Below are positions 1-8,429 of a stretch of 64,000 bases of DNA, in pieces. The position numbers and the translations under genes were made by a program. Numbering within the stretch: position 1 is the stretch's first letter; every line of letters begins with the position of its first letter. The stretch is from Mesobacillus subterraneus (GTDB lineage: Bacteria > Bacillota > Bacilli > Bacillales > Cytobacillaceae), in NCBI RefSeq assembly GCF_020524355.2, contig NZ_CP129019.1, positions 1,984,001 through 2,048,000 on the forward strand, written 5' to 3'. The notes below the pieces were generated by a model. The model searched no databases, was not told the origin of the DNA, and was given only the letters and a program-made list of their open reading frames with translations.

Positions 1-413
1 TTGATTGAGATCAACGCTTTGAACATGGTTGTCGAGGTTGGATTCGTAACCGGTGTTACGCCTGCGATCACACCAACTGGCTCTGCAATCGTAATCATGC
101 CTTCATGCTCATTTTCGTCGATGATGCCAGCCATTTTATCATATTTGATATTGTGGTACACATACTCGGTAGCAAACATGTTCTTAATAATCTTGTCTTC
201 ATAAACACCGCGTTTGGTTTCTTCAACCGCCATCTTTGCTAATGGCATATGCTGATCAAGTCCTGCCAGTGCCATTTCCTTCACGATTTTATTTACTGTT
301 TCTTGATCAAGCTCGCGCATTGTAGCTAACGCTTTTATTCCTTTTTCTAATAGACTATCGACCATTTTTGTAACGGATGATTGCTCTTTTACTACTTTTT
401 CAACTGTCCCCAT
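1..413 (-). CDS. adhE: Bifunctional acetaldehyde-CoA/alcohol dehydrogenase, N-terminal part
   Basis: This is the first 137 codons of AdhE, cut by the window edge. AdhE reduces acetyl-CoA to acetaldehyde and then ethanol during fermentation. The visible part is the start of the aldehyde dehydrogenase domain; it contains the conserved stretch EPVGVIAGVTPVTNPTSTT near residue 115. The ATG at 413 follows an AGGAGG-type site at good spacing. A perfect TTGTGAA-N4-TTCACAA palindrome lies about 73 bp upstream, which fits redox control by Rex (known for fermentative genes in Bacillus) or by Fnr. Recognised from sequence resemblance; the alcohol dehydrogenase half is not visible. Confidence 0.9.
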   Translation of the reverse strand, partial: MGTVEKVVKEQSSVTKMVDSLLEKGIKALATMRELDQETVNKIVKEMALAGLDQHMPLAKMAVEETKRGVYEDKIIKNMFATEYVYHNIKYDKMAGIIDENEHEGMITIAEPVGVIAGVTPVTNPTSTTMFKALISI

Positions 414-485
414 CTTCAGGACCTCCTTATGATATTAGGTTCATTTGCTGCAGTTATGTGAATCATATATTGATAAAAATATAGT

Positions 486-503
486 TTGTGAATATTTTCA
501 CAA
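486..503. promoter_or_regulatory. Rex/Fnr-type operator upstream of adhE
   Basis: An 18-bp perfect palindrome TTGTGAATATTTTCACAA. It matches the Bacillus Rex consensus TTGTGAA-N4-TTCACAA, and its core also matches the Fnr/Crp pattern TGTGA-N6-TCACA. It sits between adhE and the upstream small gene, so it most likely controls adhE according to NADH/NAD+ or oxygen. Assignment to one regulator over the other is inference. Confidence 0.75.
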
Positions 504-521
504 GAGTAACTAAAAAATAAT

Positions 522-749
522 TTACTCGCAAACTGGATTTCTAGGTATTTTTTCAAAACTGATGTCTGTTACAAACTTCGTACTTCTTTTCACTATTACA
601 ACAAAGTTGACTGTCCAGATGTATGCTGGTATTTCTGTATCATCTTTATACATCATCGCCTCGAATTCATCACCAATTACTTCTTCGAGCATTTCTTGAG
701 TATATGTTTCAGTATCTGTTGAGAAGGGTTTAAATTCGCAATACATCAT
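522..749 (-). CDS. Hypothetical protein, 75 aa
   Basis: Not recognised. Start ATG at 749 is preferred over a GTG three codons earlier because AAGGAG lies 8 nt before it. The protein begins MMYCEFKPF, has an acidic middle (EEVIGDEFEAMM) and a hydrophobic strand-like segment (IWTVNFVVIV). It sits directly upstream of adhE in the same orientation. Rex-like and cre-like sequences lie upstream of it, so it may share fermentative or carbon control. Confidence 0.6.
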   Translation of the reverse strand: MMYCEFKPFSTDTETYTQEMLEEVIGDEFEAMMYKDDTEIPAYIWTVNFVVIVKRSTKFVTDISFEKIPRNPVCE

Positions 750-806
750 CTTGATCACTCCTTTTCCTTTTCTAATTATAGATTATCACATAAACAGAAT
801 AATAGT

Positions 807-824
807 TTGTGAAATGTTGAACAA
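807..824. promoter_or_regulatory. Imperfect Rex-like site
   Basis: TTGTGAAATGTTGAACAA resembles the Rex consensus with mismatches in the right arm. It lies about 60 bp upstream of the 75-aa gene, in its likely promoter region. A further TTGTGAACT half site is nearby at about 855. Weak evidence on its own; the clustering of similar sites gives it some weight. Confidence 0.4.
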
Positions 825-873
825 TATATGAACACTTTTTCACCAACAACAAAGGGTTGTGAACTAATATAAT

Positions 874-887
874 TGAAAACGCTTACA
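874..887. promoter_or_regulatory. cre-like CcpA site
   Basis: TGAAAACGCTTACA fits the catabolite-responsive element consensus TGWNANCGNTNWCA at every position. It lies between the end of the SDR gene and the minus-strand small gene/adhE block, so carbon catabolite control of that block is plausible. Motif match only. Confidence 0.5.
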
Positions 888-944
888 TTATAATTATTAT
901 TTTGATATAGTAATTAAAAGATAAGAGACTCTGTAATAGAGTCT

Positions 945-1838
945 CTAAAAATCATACTGTAAACCCGTTAATTCCTCGGATACTGTCCATAATCTTGTCA
1001 TTGTTTCTTGATTAAAAACGCCTGGTCCAGGAATTTCAATTGCCGGATATCCTTTTCTATTTCCTTTCCCGTCAGGACCAATGTATTCACCGCCGCTCAG
1101 GCTATCATCCAAGGCACTATAAATCGTTGGCAGCGCACCCATTTCTGCAGGCTGTGAAAAGAATCTCATCAATCCTTTCAAGTATTTTGGGGTTTCACCT
1201 TTACCTAGATGAAACAAATTAGTGTTTGATATTCCCGGGTGACAGGCGACGCTTATTGTCTCGATTTCATTCTTTTTAAACCGATGATCAAGTTCTTTAG
1301 CAAATAACAGGTTTGCAAGCTTGCTCTGTCCGTAAAACTTCATGGCTTTGTAGCCCTTTGAGCCATCCAGATTATCAAAATCAATCGAAGCTCCCCGATG
1401 GGCAATGCTGCTTAAAGTGACAACCCTGGAACCAGATGTATTTTTCAAAATTGGCAGTAAAAGGCCTGTTAACGCAAAGTGGCTGAGGTGATTGCTGCCG
1501 AATTGAAGCTCAAATCCATCCTTCGTCTTGCCAAATGGCGGGATCATGACCCCTGCATTATTTATCAATATGTCCAAGGAACAGTATTTCTCCATAAAAG
1601 CTGTTGTGAATTGGTGGATACTGTTGAGGTCTGCTAAATCAAGCTTCATCATTTCTAATGAAGCTATGTGATTTTCTTGCAGTATGGAATCAACAGCAGC
1701 TTTCCCCTTTTGCTCATTCCTTACTGCAAGAATAACATGGGCTCCTTTTTCTGAAAGATATTTTGCAGCTTCATATCCAATTCCGCTGTTCGCACCAGTT
1801 ACAATCACTGTCTTACCTGATAAATTTTCTATTAACAT
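945..1838 (-). CDS. SDR family NAD(P)-dependent oxidoreductase (retinol dehydrogenase-like)
   Basis: A short-chain dehydrogenase of 297 aa. The Rossmann motif TGANSGIG is at residues 14-21, NNAG at 93-96, the catalytic Ser near 143, and Tyr169/Lys173 form the YxxxK pair. The extra C-terminal length, about 50 residues beyond classical SDRs, and the sequence FDNLDGSKGYKAMKFYGQSK suggest the retinol dehydrogenase/WWOX-like branch. The substrate cannot be predicted. The ATG at 1838 has GGAGG upstream. The gene follows the hydrolase at 1860-2615 with about 20 bp between them, so the two are probably one transcript. Confidence 0.88.
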   Translation of the reverse strand: MLIENLSGKTVIVTGANSGIGYEAAKYLSEKGAHVILAVRNEQKGKAAVDSILQENHIASLEMMKLDLADLNSIHQFTTAFMEKYCSLDILINNAGVMIPPFGKTKDGFELQFGSNHLSHFALTGLLLPILKNTSGSRVVTLSSIAHRGASIDFDNLDGSKGYKAMKFYGQSKLANLLFAKELDHRFKKNEIETISVACHPGISNTNLFHLGKGETPKYLKGLMRFFSQPAEMGALPTIYSALDDSLSGGEYIGPDGKGNRKGYPAIEIPGPGVFNQETMTRLWTVSEELTGLQYDF

Positions 1839-1859
1839 GTGAATCCACCTCCATTAGTT

Positions 1860-2615
1860 CTATTTTACAAAATGACAAATGTTCTCAATGACTTCTTTTT
1901 CCCAATGGTACGAATTAAAGGTATGATCTGCCCCAGCCACAATGTGGAGCTTCGCCTGCTCCTGGTAGCATTTCTCCTGATATTTTATGGAGTCCTTCAT
2001 TGAAACTGCTTGATCATTTGACCCATGGATAAGCAGAACATCCCCTTTATATCTTTTCGCCACTTCCCACACATCAATTGTATTCAACTCTTCAATAAAT
2101 TCTTTTCCGATTAAATCCCCACCAATGTCGTAAGCACTCTCTTCCTTTATATATGTAGAATTTTTCACAATAACCTTCACTTCTTCTGCCATACTGCCAG
2201 CTGGAGCAAGTAAGATAAGTTTTTCTATTTTCTCTGGATGTTCTCCAGCAAGGAGACTGACCACAAAACCTCCCATACTAAAACCAAGGACAATTACTTT
2301 TTCGCCATGAATGCGGGGATGTGAACGGACGTACTCCAGAATTGTTTCTGCCTCTGATAATTCTTTCAATACAGTCATATCTTCAAACTTCCCGTCACTT
2401 TCACCGCTCCCTAAAAAATCAAAACGGAAACTGGCAATCCCAAGAGATTCGAGGTGCCTTGAAATTTTCAAAAAGAAACGATGTGGCTCTAGCTTGCTTC
2501 CGGTAAAACCATGCAGAAGAATAACAGCAGGTACCTCCTTCTGGTCCATAAATGGAAGATGTGCCATCCCTCTCATCACCTGTTTGTTATGTATAAGCGA
2601 AACTGCTTCCTGCAT
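1860..2615 (-). CDS. Alpha/beta hydrolase
   Basis: A cytoplasmic alpha/beta-hydrolase fold protein of 251 aa. It shows the oxyanion region LLHGFTGSK (about residues 33-41), the nucleophile elbow GFSMG (Ser113), and a C-terminal catalytic His in AGADHTFNS. It resembles the lysophospholipase/esterase-like YuxL/BAAT group; the substrate is unknown. The ATG at 2615 is preferred over an upstream in-frame start at 2660 because AAGGAG lies 8 nt before it. It is upstream of and probably co-transcribed with the SDR gene. Confidence 0.85.
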   Translation of the reverse strand: MQEAVSLIHNKQVMRGMAHLPFMDQKEVPAVILLHGFTGSKLEPHRFFLKISRHLESLGIASFRFDFLGSGESDGKFEDMTVLKELSEAETILEYVRSHPRIHGEKVIVLGFSMGGFVVSLLAGEHPEKIEKLILLAPAGSMAEEVKVIVKNSTYIKEESAYDIGGDLIGKEFIEELNTIDVWEVAKRYKGDVLLIHGSNDQAVSMKDSIKYQEKCYQEQAKLHIVAGADHTFNSYHWEKEVIENICHFVK

Positions 2616-2739
2616 TAGGACAACTCCTTTTGATACCTTCAATATCTTCCATCGTACCACAATTGGTCTTATTAACCATTGAATTTACGCTGAATTTAAT
2701 TCATACTAAACAAATAGGAATTATTGGAGGGGTTTTGAG

Positions 2740-2904
2740 ATGATTTTATTTGTTGAAAAGTGCCCACATTGTAAAACAGCGTTAGAAGTAAAAAAAGATC
2801 CTTCATGCATGGCGATCGTAATTAAGGCTTGTCCGGATGGCTACTATGAAAAAGAATTTCATCCTTCATTGGAAACATATATCGAACGAAATAAAGTTTC
2901 TTAA
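2740..2904 (+). CDS. Small cysteine-containing protein, 54 aa
   Basis: A short gene with a GGAGG site ahead of its ATG and a terminator immediately after its stop. The product starts MILFVEKCPHC and has a CPHC pair plus Cys23 and Cys31, so it could bind a metal in a zinc-ribbon-like fold. No family is recognised. It stands alone between divergent neighbours. Confidence 0.6.
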   Translation: MILFVEKCPHCKTALEVKKDPSCMAIVIKACPDGYYEKEFHPSLETYIERNKVS

Positions 2905-2906
2905 TC

Positions 2907-2943
2907 TCTTAAAGCAGAGCCTCTATGTGAGGACCCTGCTTTT
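2907..2943 (+). terminator. Rho-independent terminator
   Basis: The stem AAAGCAG/CTGCTTT, with an inner GCCTC/GAGG pairing, is followed by a short T run. It terminates the 54-aa gene. Confidence 0.7.
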
Positions 2944-3060
2944 TCGTCAATAGATTCTAATTTAATTCACCAAGTTGACATTATTTGTTTTCATAATTTG
3001 TTCACATTTACCTTAAAAACCGTAACAATTTCCATGTTAGAATGATTACAAATAAAAGAG

Positions 3061-3076
3061 TGTGATTTTTATCACA
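3061..3076. promoter_or_regulatory. Fnr/Crp-type site upstream of qox operon
   Basis: TGTGATTTTTATCACA is a perfect TGTGA-N6-TCACA palindrome about 115 bp before qoxA. Rex-like TTGTGAAC fragments follow at about 3120-3160. The match to the Fnr consensus suggests oxygen-dependent control of the terminal oxidase. Which regulator binds is inference. Confidence 0.6.
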
Positions 3077-3189
3077 CCTTTTCCACAACTTACCGTTCTT
3101 TTCAGGGTTGTTTTCAACAACTTTGTGAACAAATGAACATAAATTTGTGATAGAATGAACAAGGTTGATATTTGAAAGGAGCTGCAGTG

Positions 3190-4239
3190 ATGAAGAAATC
3201 AAAACTTTTTTTGTTCTCCCTCACCTCGATCATGGCTGTGCTGTTGCTTAGCGGCTGTGAAAACAATATGGTGGTATTCAATCCAGAGGGACCAATTGCA
3301 AGGCAAATTCTTGAGTTAATCAACTTTTCGATTGCATTGATGTTACTCGTTACGGTCATTGTATTCGGTCTTTTCGGATATATCGTCTGGAAATACCGTG
3401 AACGCAAAGACAATAAGGATTACGAGCCACCAGAAGAACATGGCAGCACGGTACTGGAAATAATTTGGACAGTGATTCCAATCTTAATTATCATTGCTTT
3501 GACGATCCCTACGGTCAAAACAATTTACGCAATAGATGAAATCCCGAAAGGCTATGAAAATAAAGAGCCTCTTGTCATTAACGTTACATCTGCTGACTGG
3601 AAGTGGATTTTCAGTTATCCGGAACAAGGAATCGAAACGGTCAACTATGTGAATATTCCTGAAGACCGACCGATCGATTTCAGGCTGACTTCAGCAGGTA
3701 CGATGCAAAGCTTCTGGATCCCTGCTTTGGCTGGCTAAAAGTATACGATGGCAAAAGCAGAAACTCAGCTTTACCTCGTTGCAGACAATCCTGGATCATA
3801 TGTAGGAAAGAACACGAACTTTAACGGCCAAGGTTATGCAGGCATGGAGTTCGAAGTACTTTCGCAGACACAGAAAGATTTTGACCAGTGGATTAAAGAT
3901 GTAAAAGAAACTGCGCCAAAAATGACATTAGAGGAGTATGAGAAAATGCTTGAGCCTTCCCATCTTGGCCGCAAGACATTCTCTAATACGCACCTTGAAT
4001 GGGTTGACCATTCTGATCCACACTCAAAGAACTACACGAATCCAGAAATGTATGACAGAGGACATGGCTGACCAGGAAAGATCTTTGAAGATAAGGACAA
4101 TTACAAAAATAAAGATGGAAACAATGAGAAGTCCAATCATGAAAACAATGAGAAGTCCAATCATGAAAACAAGGAAGATATGAAGCATAAAGAATCTGAA
4201 ACTGAAGATTCACACGGGGGTGACCACAGTGGGCATTAA
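3190..4239 (+). pseudogene. qoxA: Quinol oxidase subunit II (QoxA), reading frame interrupted by TAA and TGA
   Basis: Subunit II of the aa3-600 menaquinol oxidase, a membrane lipoprotein. The start ATG at 3190 follows AAAGGAG. A lipobox LLLSGC puts the lipid-modified Cys at residue 23; two transmembrane segments follow (about 42-64 and 85-107). The cupredoxin domain then begins, and it lacks the CuA cysteines and histidines, as expected for a quinol oxidase. Codon 183 (3736-3738) is TAA exactly where homologues read Gln in a PxLxGQKY motif. Codon 294 (4069-4071) is TGA. The frame stays open and protein-like through both, ending in a His-rich tail that contains a perfect 24-bp tandem repeat (4120-4167). 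qoxBCD are intact. Either the gene is a recent pseudogene or the stops are sequence errors. Confidence 0.8.
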
Positions 4240-6208
4240 ATGGGATGAATTTTTTGTAACAGGTGATCCACTTATTTTCGCTTCACAAATCGGGATTGCT
4301 CTGACAATAGTCGGCGCATTAGCCGGAATCACTTATTTTAAAAAGTGGAATTACTTATGGTCTGAGTGGTTCACGACTGTTGACCACAAGAAAATCGGGA
4401 TTATGTATATTCTGCTAGGTGTCGTGATGTTCTTCCGCGGCGGTATCGATGGCTTGATGATGAAAGGCCAGACAGCTGTTCCGGAAAATGGTTTCCTGAA
4501 TGCCCAGCACTATAACGAGGTATTCACAACACATGGTGTCATCATGATTTTGTTTGTGGCGATGCCACTTTTGATCGGTCTCATGAACTTTGTGATTCCG
4601 CTCCAGATTGGCGCACGTGATGTTGCTTTTCCACAGCTGAACGCACTTAGCTTTTGGCTAACAGTAAGCGGAGCAGCGCTGTTCAACATTTCTTTCATTA
4701 TTGGTGGTTCACCTGACGCAGGGTGGACATCCTACTTCCCTCTTGCCGGTAAAGAATTCAGCCCAGGCATCGGGAATAACTTCTACGCAGTTGCCCTGCA
4801 AATTGCTGGTGCAGGTACTTTGATGACTGGTATTAACTTTGTTGTCACAGTGTTAAAAATGAGAACTAAAGGCATGACCTTGATGAAGATGCCGATGTTC
4901 ACATGGACATCATTCATCACATCGATCATCATTGTAGCGAGCTTCCCTATTTTTACAGTAGCATTGGCTTTGATGACCTTTGACCGCACGTTCGGTACAC
5001 ACTTCTTCACCATCTCCGGCGGCGGTATGGATATGCTCTGGGCGAACCTGTTCTGGCTATGGGGACATCCTGAAGTTTATATCGTAGTCCTGCCTGCATT
5101 CGGGATGCTTTCAGATATTATTTCGACTTTTGCCCGTAAAACATTATATGGGTATAAATCAATGGTCATTTCAATTGTGATGATTTCTGTCTTAAGTATG
5201 CTCGTTTGGGTTCACCACTTTTTCACAATGGGAAACAGCGCAGGAGTGAACTCATTCTTCTCGATCACGACAATGGCAATTGCCATCCCGACCGGTGTGA
5301 AGGTATTTAACTGGCTGTTTACGATGAGAAAAGGAAGGATCAAGTTTACGACAGCCATGCTTTGGGCGCTGGCGTTCGTTCCTAACTTTGTCATCGGCGG
5401 TGTAACAGGAGTCATGCTGGCGATGGCTGCCGCTGACTATCAGTATCACAATACGTTATTCCTTGTGGCACATTTCCATTATGTATTGATTCCTGGGGTT
5501 GTGTTCCCGATTTTTGCAGGTCTTTACTTCTGGTGGCCTAAAATGTTCGGATATATGCTGAACGAAAAGATTGGTAAATGGCATTTCTGGCTGTTTGTTG
5601 TTGGATTCAACGTGACATTCATGCCAATGTTCTTCCTTGGACTTGACGGTGCGGTCCGCCGCGCGTACACGTACTCAGCTGAAACTGGGTTTGGTCCATT
5701 AATGATGATTTCTGCAGTTGGTTCAGTGATTCTTGCAGCAGGCTTTGCGGCTCTTGTATACAATATCTACTGGAGTGCACGGTACGCTGACCGCAATATC
5801 GGAAATGACCCATGGGATGCAAGAACGCTCGAGTGGGCAACAGCTACACCTGTACAGCACTATAACTTTGCTTCCCTCCCTGAGGTTACGAAGCTTGATG
5901 CATTCTGGCATATGAAAAAGAACAATGAACTTCAGCCTCTTGCTGAAGATGAAATTGAAGAAATCCACTTGCCAAGTAACACATGGATCCCGATCTATAT
6001 GGGTGTAGTATTCGGAATTTCCGGATTCCTGCTTGTTTTCGAATGGACGATTGCTGCTGGGGTTGCCGCTCTAGGTATTCTCGCAGGACTTGCCTTCCGT
6101 TCATTTGACTATGATGAAGGCTTCCATGTGCACAAGGATGAAGTCTTTGAAACAGAAAATAAATGGAGAAAAGGTGCGAACAAAGGAGTGAAGAACCATG
6201 TCAGCTAA
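4229..6208 (+). CDS. qoxB: Quinol oxidase subunit I (QoxB)
   Basis: The catalytic subunit of the heme-copper aa3 menaquinol oxidase. It binds the low-spin heme and the heme a3/CuB centre that reduces oxygen while pumping protons. About 659 aa with 14-15 transmembrane segments. Diagnostic stretches include TTVDHKKIG, the CuB/cross-link loop WGHPEVYIV, HHFFTMG and HFHYVL. GTG at 4229 is chosen because GGGGG at 4215-4219 gives normal spacing and the product then starts like other QoxB proteins (GIKWDEFFVTGDP). The GTG at 4220 would touch the ribosome site. The start overlaps the tail of qoxA, as in a translationally coupled operon. Confidence 0.95.
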   Translation: MGIKWDEFFVTGDPLIFASQIGIALTIVGALAGITYFKKWNYLWSEWFTTVDHKKIGIMYILLGVVMFFRGGIDGLMMKGQTAVPENGFLNAQHYNEVFTTHGVIMILFVAMPLLIGLMNFVIPLQIGARDVAFPQLNALSFWLTVSGAALFNISFIIGGSPDAGWTSYFPLAGKEFSPGIGNNFYAVALQIAGAGTLMTGINFVVTVLKMRTKGMTLMKMPMFTWTSFITSIIIVASFPIFTVALALMTFDRTFGTHFFTISGGGMDMLWANLFWLWGHPEVYIVVLPAFGMLSDIISTFARKTLYGYKSMVISIVMISVLSMLVWVHHFFTMGNSAGVNSFFSITTMAIAIPTGVKVFNWLFTMRKGRIKFTTAMLWALAFVPNFVIGGVTGVMLAMAAADYQYHNTLFLVAHFHYVLIPGVVFPIFAGLYFWWPKMFGYMLNEKIGKWHFWLFVVGFNVTFMPMFFLGLDGAVRRAYTYSAETGFGPLMMISAVGSVILAAGFAALVYNIYWSARYADRNIGNDPWDARTLEWATATPVQHYNFASLPEVTKLDAFWHMKKNNELQPLAEDEIEEIHLPSNTWIPIYMGVVFGISGFLLVFEWTIAAGVAALGILAGLAFRSFDYDEGFHVHKDEVFETENKWRKGANKGVKNHVS

Positions 6209-6803
6209 AGTCAATGCCGCTTTACCGCTTGAATACCAGACAGAACAAAACAGGATGAATATCCTTGGATTCTGGGTCTTCCTTGGTGCGGAAATCGTGC
6301 TCTTCGCTACCCTTTTCGGAGTGTATGGAGTGCTCGGTGAACGTTATGCCGGAGGACCTACACAGCAGGATATTTTCGTAGTAACAGATGTTATGATTCA
6401 GACGTTTTTGCTTTTGACAAGCAGCTTTACTATGGGAATCTCGATCTTTGAAATGCGACGCAGCAATATCAAAGGCATGCTGATGTGGTTAGTCTTTACA
6501 CTGCTGCTAGGCGGCGGATTCCTTTTCATGGAGATCCGCGAATTCATGCACTATGTGCATGAAGGTGCAACAATGCAGACAAGCGCATTTCTATCCAGTT
6601 TCTTCGTTTTGCTTGGAACACACGGATTGCACGTTACCATCGGGATTGGCTGGGCGATCCTGCTGATTATCCAGATCGTGCAGCGAGGATTGACACCAAT
6701 CACAGCACGCAAAGCATTCATCTTTGGACTGTACTGGCATTTCCTTGATGTCGTTTGGATTTTCATCTTCACTTTCGTATATCTTAGAGGGTTGGTGATG
6801 TAA
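6198..6803 (+). CDS. qoxC: Quinol oxidase subunit III (QoxC)
   Basis: Subunit III of the menaquinol oxidase, 201 aa, with five predicted transmembrane helices. It includes the typical first helix segment FWVFLGAEIVLFATLF and the conserved THGLHVTIG and YWHFLDVVWIFIF motifs. The ATG overlaps the end of qoxB by 11 bp and follows AAAGGAG, implying translational coupling. Confidence 0.95.
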   Translation: MSAKVNAALPLEYQTEQNRMNILGFWVFLGAEIVLFATLFGVYGVLGERYAGGPTQQDIFVVTDVMIQTFLLLTSSFTMGISIFEMRRSNIKGMLMWLVFTLLLGGGFLFMEIREFMHYVHEGATMQTSAFLSSFFVLLGTHGLHVTIGIGWAILLIIQIVQRGLTPITARKAFIFGLYWHFLDVVWIFIFTFVYLRGLVM

Positions 6804-6804
6804 T

Positions 6805-7104
6805 ATGGATAATCATTCTAAAGGCTTCCCGCTCGGGCATGTCATCGGGTTCTTCATGTCACTCGTCCTGACATTCGGCGCAGCATGGATTGCCCTTCAG
6901 AGCTCTTTATCAATGAAGGCAGTCATGTGGATCATCGGTACACTGGCAGTTGTCCAGGCCGGAATCCAGCTATACATGTTCATGCACATCAATGAAGGCG
7001 ATGATAAAGTAACCAATAATATCAATATTATCTATTCAGCTTTTATCGCTGTCGTCATTGTTGCAGGATCCATCTGGGTTATGACATCAGGACACTCACA
7101 CTAA
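6805..7104 (+). CDS. qoxD: Quinol oxidase subunit IV (QoxD)
   Basis: Subunit IV of the menaquinol oxidase, 99 aa, with three transmembrane helices. The motif QAGIQLYMFMHI in the middle helix is characteristic of CtaF/QoxD/CyoD proteins. It starts one base after the qoxC stop and closes the operon; a strong terminator follows. Confidence 0.93.
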   Translation: MDNHSKGFPLGHVIGFFMSLVLTFGAAWIALQSSLSMKAVMWIIGTLAVVQAGIQLYMFMHINEGDDKVTNNINIIYSAFIAVVIVAGSIWVMTSGHSH

Positions 7105-7107
7105 AAC

Positions 7108-7159
7108 AAATGAGACCAGGCACCATTTTTGTGGGTGACCTGGTCTCATTTGTTTTTTT
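7108..7159 (+). terminator. Terminator of the qox operon
   Basis: A 13-bp perfect stem AAATGAGACCAGG/CCTGGTCTCATTT with an 18-nt loop, followed by T7. Confidence 0.9.
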
Positions 7160-7176
7160 GTCTTTACCTTACCTTA

Positions 7177-8012
7177 CTTCGGACAAATTTGGCTTGAGTG
7201 GACGAGATGTTGTCCGAACTTGGCCTTACTTCGGACAAGTTTGGCTTGAGTGGACAATATTTTGTTCGAACTTGGTCTTACTTCGGACAAATTCGGCTTG
7301 AGCCGTCGAGATTTTGTCCGAACATGGTCTTACTTCGGACAAATTCGGCTTGAGCGGACGATATTTTGTCCGAACTTGGTCTAGCTTCGGACAAGTTTGG
7401 CTTGAGTGGACAATATTTTGTTCGAACTTGGTCTTACTTCGGACAAATTTGGCTTGAGCCGTCGATATTTTGTCCGAACATGGTCTTACTTCGGACAAAT
7501 TCGGCTTGAGCGGACTATATTTTGTCCGAACTTGGTCTAGCTTCGGACAAGTTTGGCTTGAGCAGACTATATTTTGTCCGAACTTGGTCTAGCTTCGGAC
7601 AAGTTTGGCTTGAGTGGACAATATTTTGTCCGAACTTGGTCTTACTTCGGACAAATTTGGCTTGAGTGGACTATATTTTGTCCGAACTTGGTCTTGCTTC
7701 GGACAAGTTTGGCTTGAGTGGACAATATTTTGTCCGAACTTGGTCTTACTTCGGACAAATTTGGCTTGAGTGGACTATATTTTGTCCGAACATGGTTTTG
7801 TTTCGGACAAATTTGGCTTGAGCGGACGAGATTTTGTCCGAACTTGGCCTTACTTCGGACAGATTTGGCTTGAGCGGACGAGATGTTGTCCGAACTTGGC
7901 CTTACTTCGGACAAGTTTGGCTTGAGCGGACGAGATTTTGTCCGAACTTGATCCTACTTCGGACAGATTTGGCTTGAGCGGTCGGGATTTTGTCCGAACT
8001 TGACCTTGCTTC
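7177..8012. repeat. Tandem array of 16 units, exact 52-bp period
   Basis: CTTCGGAC or a near match recurs at 7177 and every 52 bp without any insertion or deletion to a degenerate copy at 8009. Each unit also carries the inverted motif GTCCGAA 34 bp after TTCGGAC and 18 bp before the next one, so dyad axes lie every 26 bp. The shorter gap (11 nt) would form RNA hairpins with TTGTCCGAA/TTCGGACAA stems. Between the arms the text is also similar (TTGGCTTGAG, CTTGGTCTTA). Since 52 is not a multiple of 3, the open frames here are chance products and the array is probably non-coding. It lies between two convergent genes. Confidence 0.95.
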
Positions 8013-8037
8013 ATAAAAATATCACTTGCTAAATTAA

Positions 8038-8253
8038 CTAAATCTTCGCCATCTCCCCTTTACGACCTTTGATTAGGCGTAATCGGGGCAGCTTTCCTTC
8101 CTTCTTGAATAAAGAAAACATCGCGAAATTAAATGCTGCAAGGAACAGTGACAATACAGCATGCTGGAATCCATGTGATAACAACGCTAAGAATCCGCTT
8201 ACAAGACAATATAAACCAACAATTAAATAAAAGTACATAAGAAGTTTTCCCAC
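8038..8253 (-). CDS. Small membrane protein, 71 aa
   Basis: Not recognised as a named family. Two hydrophobic segments (about residues 4-25 and 29-49) are followed by a strongly basic tail (KKEGKLPRLRLIKGRKGEMAK), so the C-terminus should face the cytoplasm. The frame is clearly separate from the adjacent array. It converges on the qox operon. Confidence 0.6.
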   Translation of the reverse strand: MGKLLMYFYLIVGLYCLVSGFLALLSHGFQHAVLSLFLAAFNFAMFSLFKKEGKLPRLRLIKGRKGEMAKI

Positions 8254-8429
8254 TTCTCATTCCCCCACTATTTCGTTTTTATTTTTTATATTAACAGAAT
8301 TTAATAAAAAATGTCACATAATGTTCACAATTAACACTAAATTTTTTTACAATTTACTTTTTCTCATATTGCTTGACTCTTCTACCCGCCATGCTATTAT
8401 GATTAATGAAGAATTAAATAACAAAATTT

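Noticed and set aside
4069..4071. Selenocysteine at the qoxA TGA
   Set aside because: No Cys-based active site in this region of the protein and no suitable hairpin follows the codon.
3938..4183. 81-codon plus-strand frame within the qoxA tail
   Set aside because: It is the shifted reading of the tandem-repeated His-rich tail and has no ribosome site.
3190..4239. Cytochrome c oxidase subunit II (ctaC)
   Set aside because: The CuA-binding cysteines and histidines are missing and the gene order with subunits I, III and IV matches a quinol oxidase.
7226..7914. Two 90-codon minus-strand frames inside the 52-bp array
   Set aside because: Their products repeat every 52 residues (three units of 52 bp), all start inside the repeat, and lack ribosome sites; they are translation of non-coding repeat DNA.
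7177..8012. CRISPR array
   Set aside because: Whole 52-bp units are similar and carry paired inverted motifs at 34/18 bp; there are no unique spacers and no cas genes.
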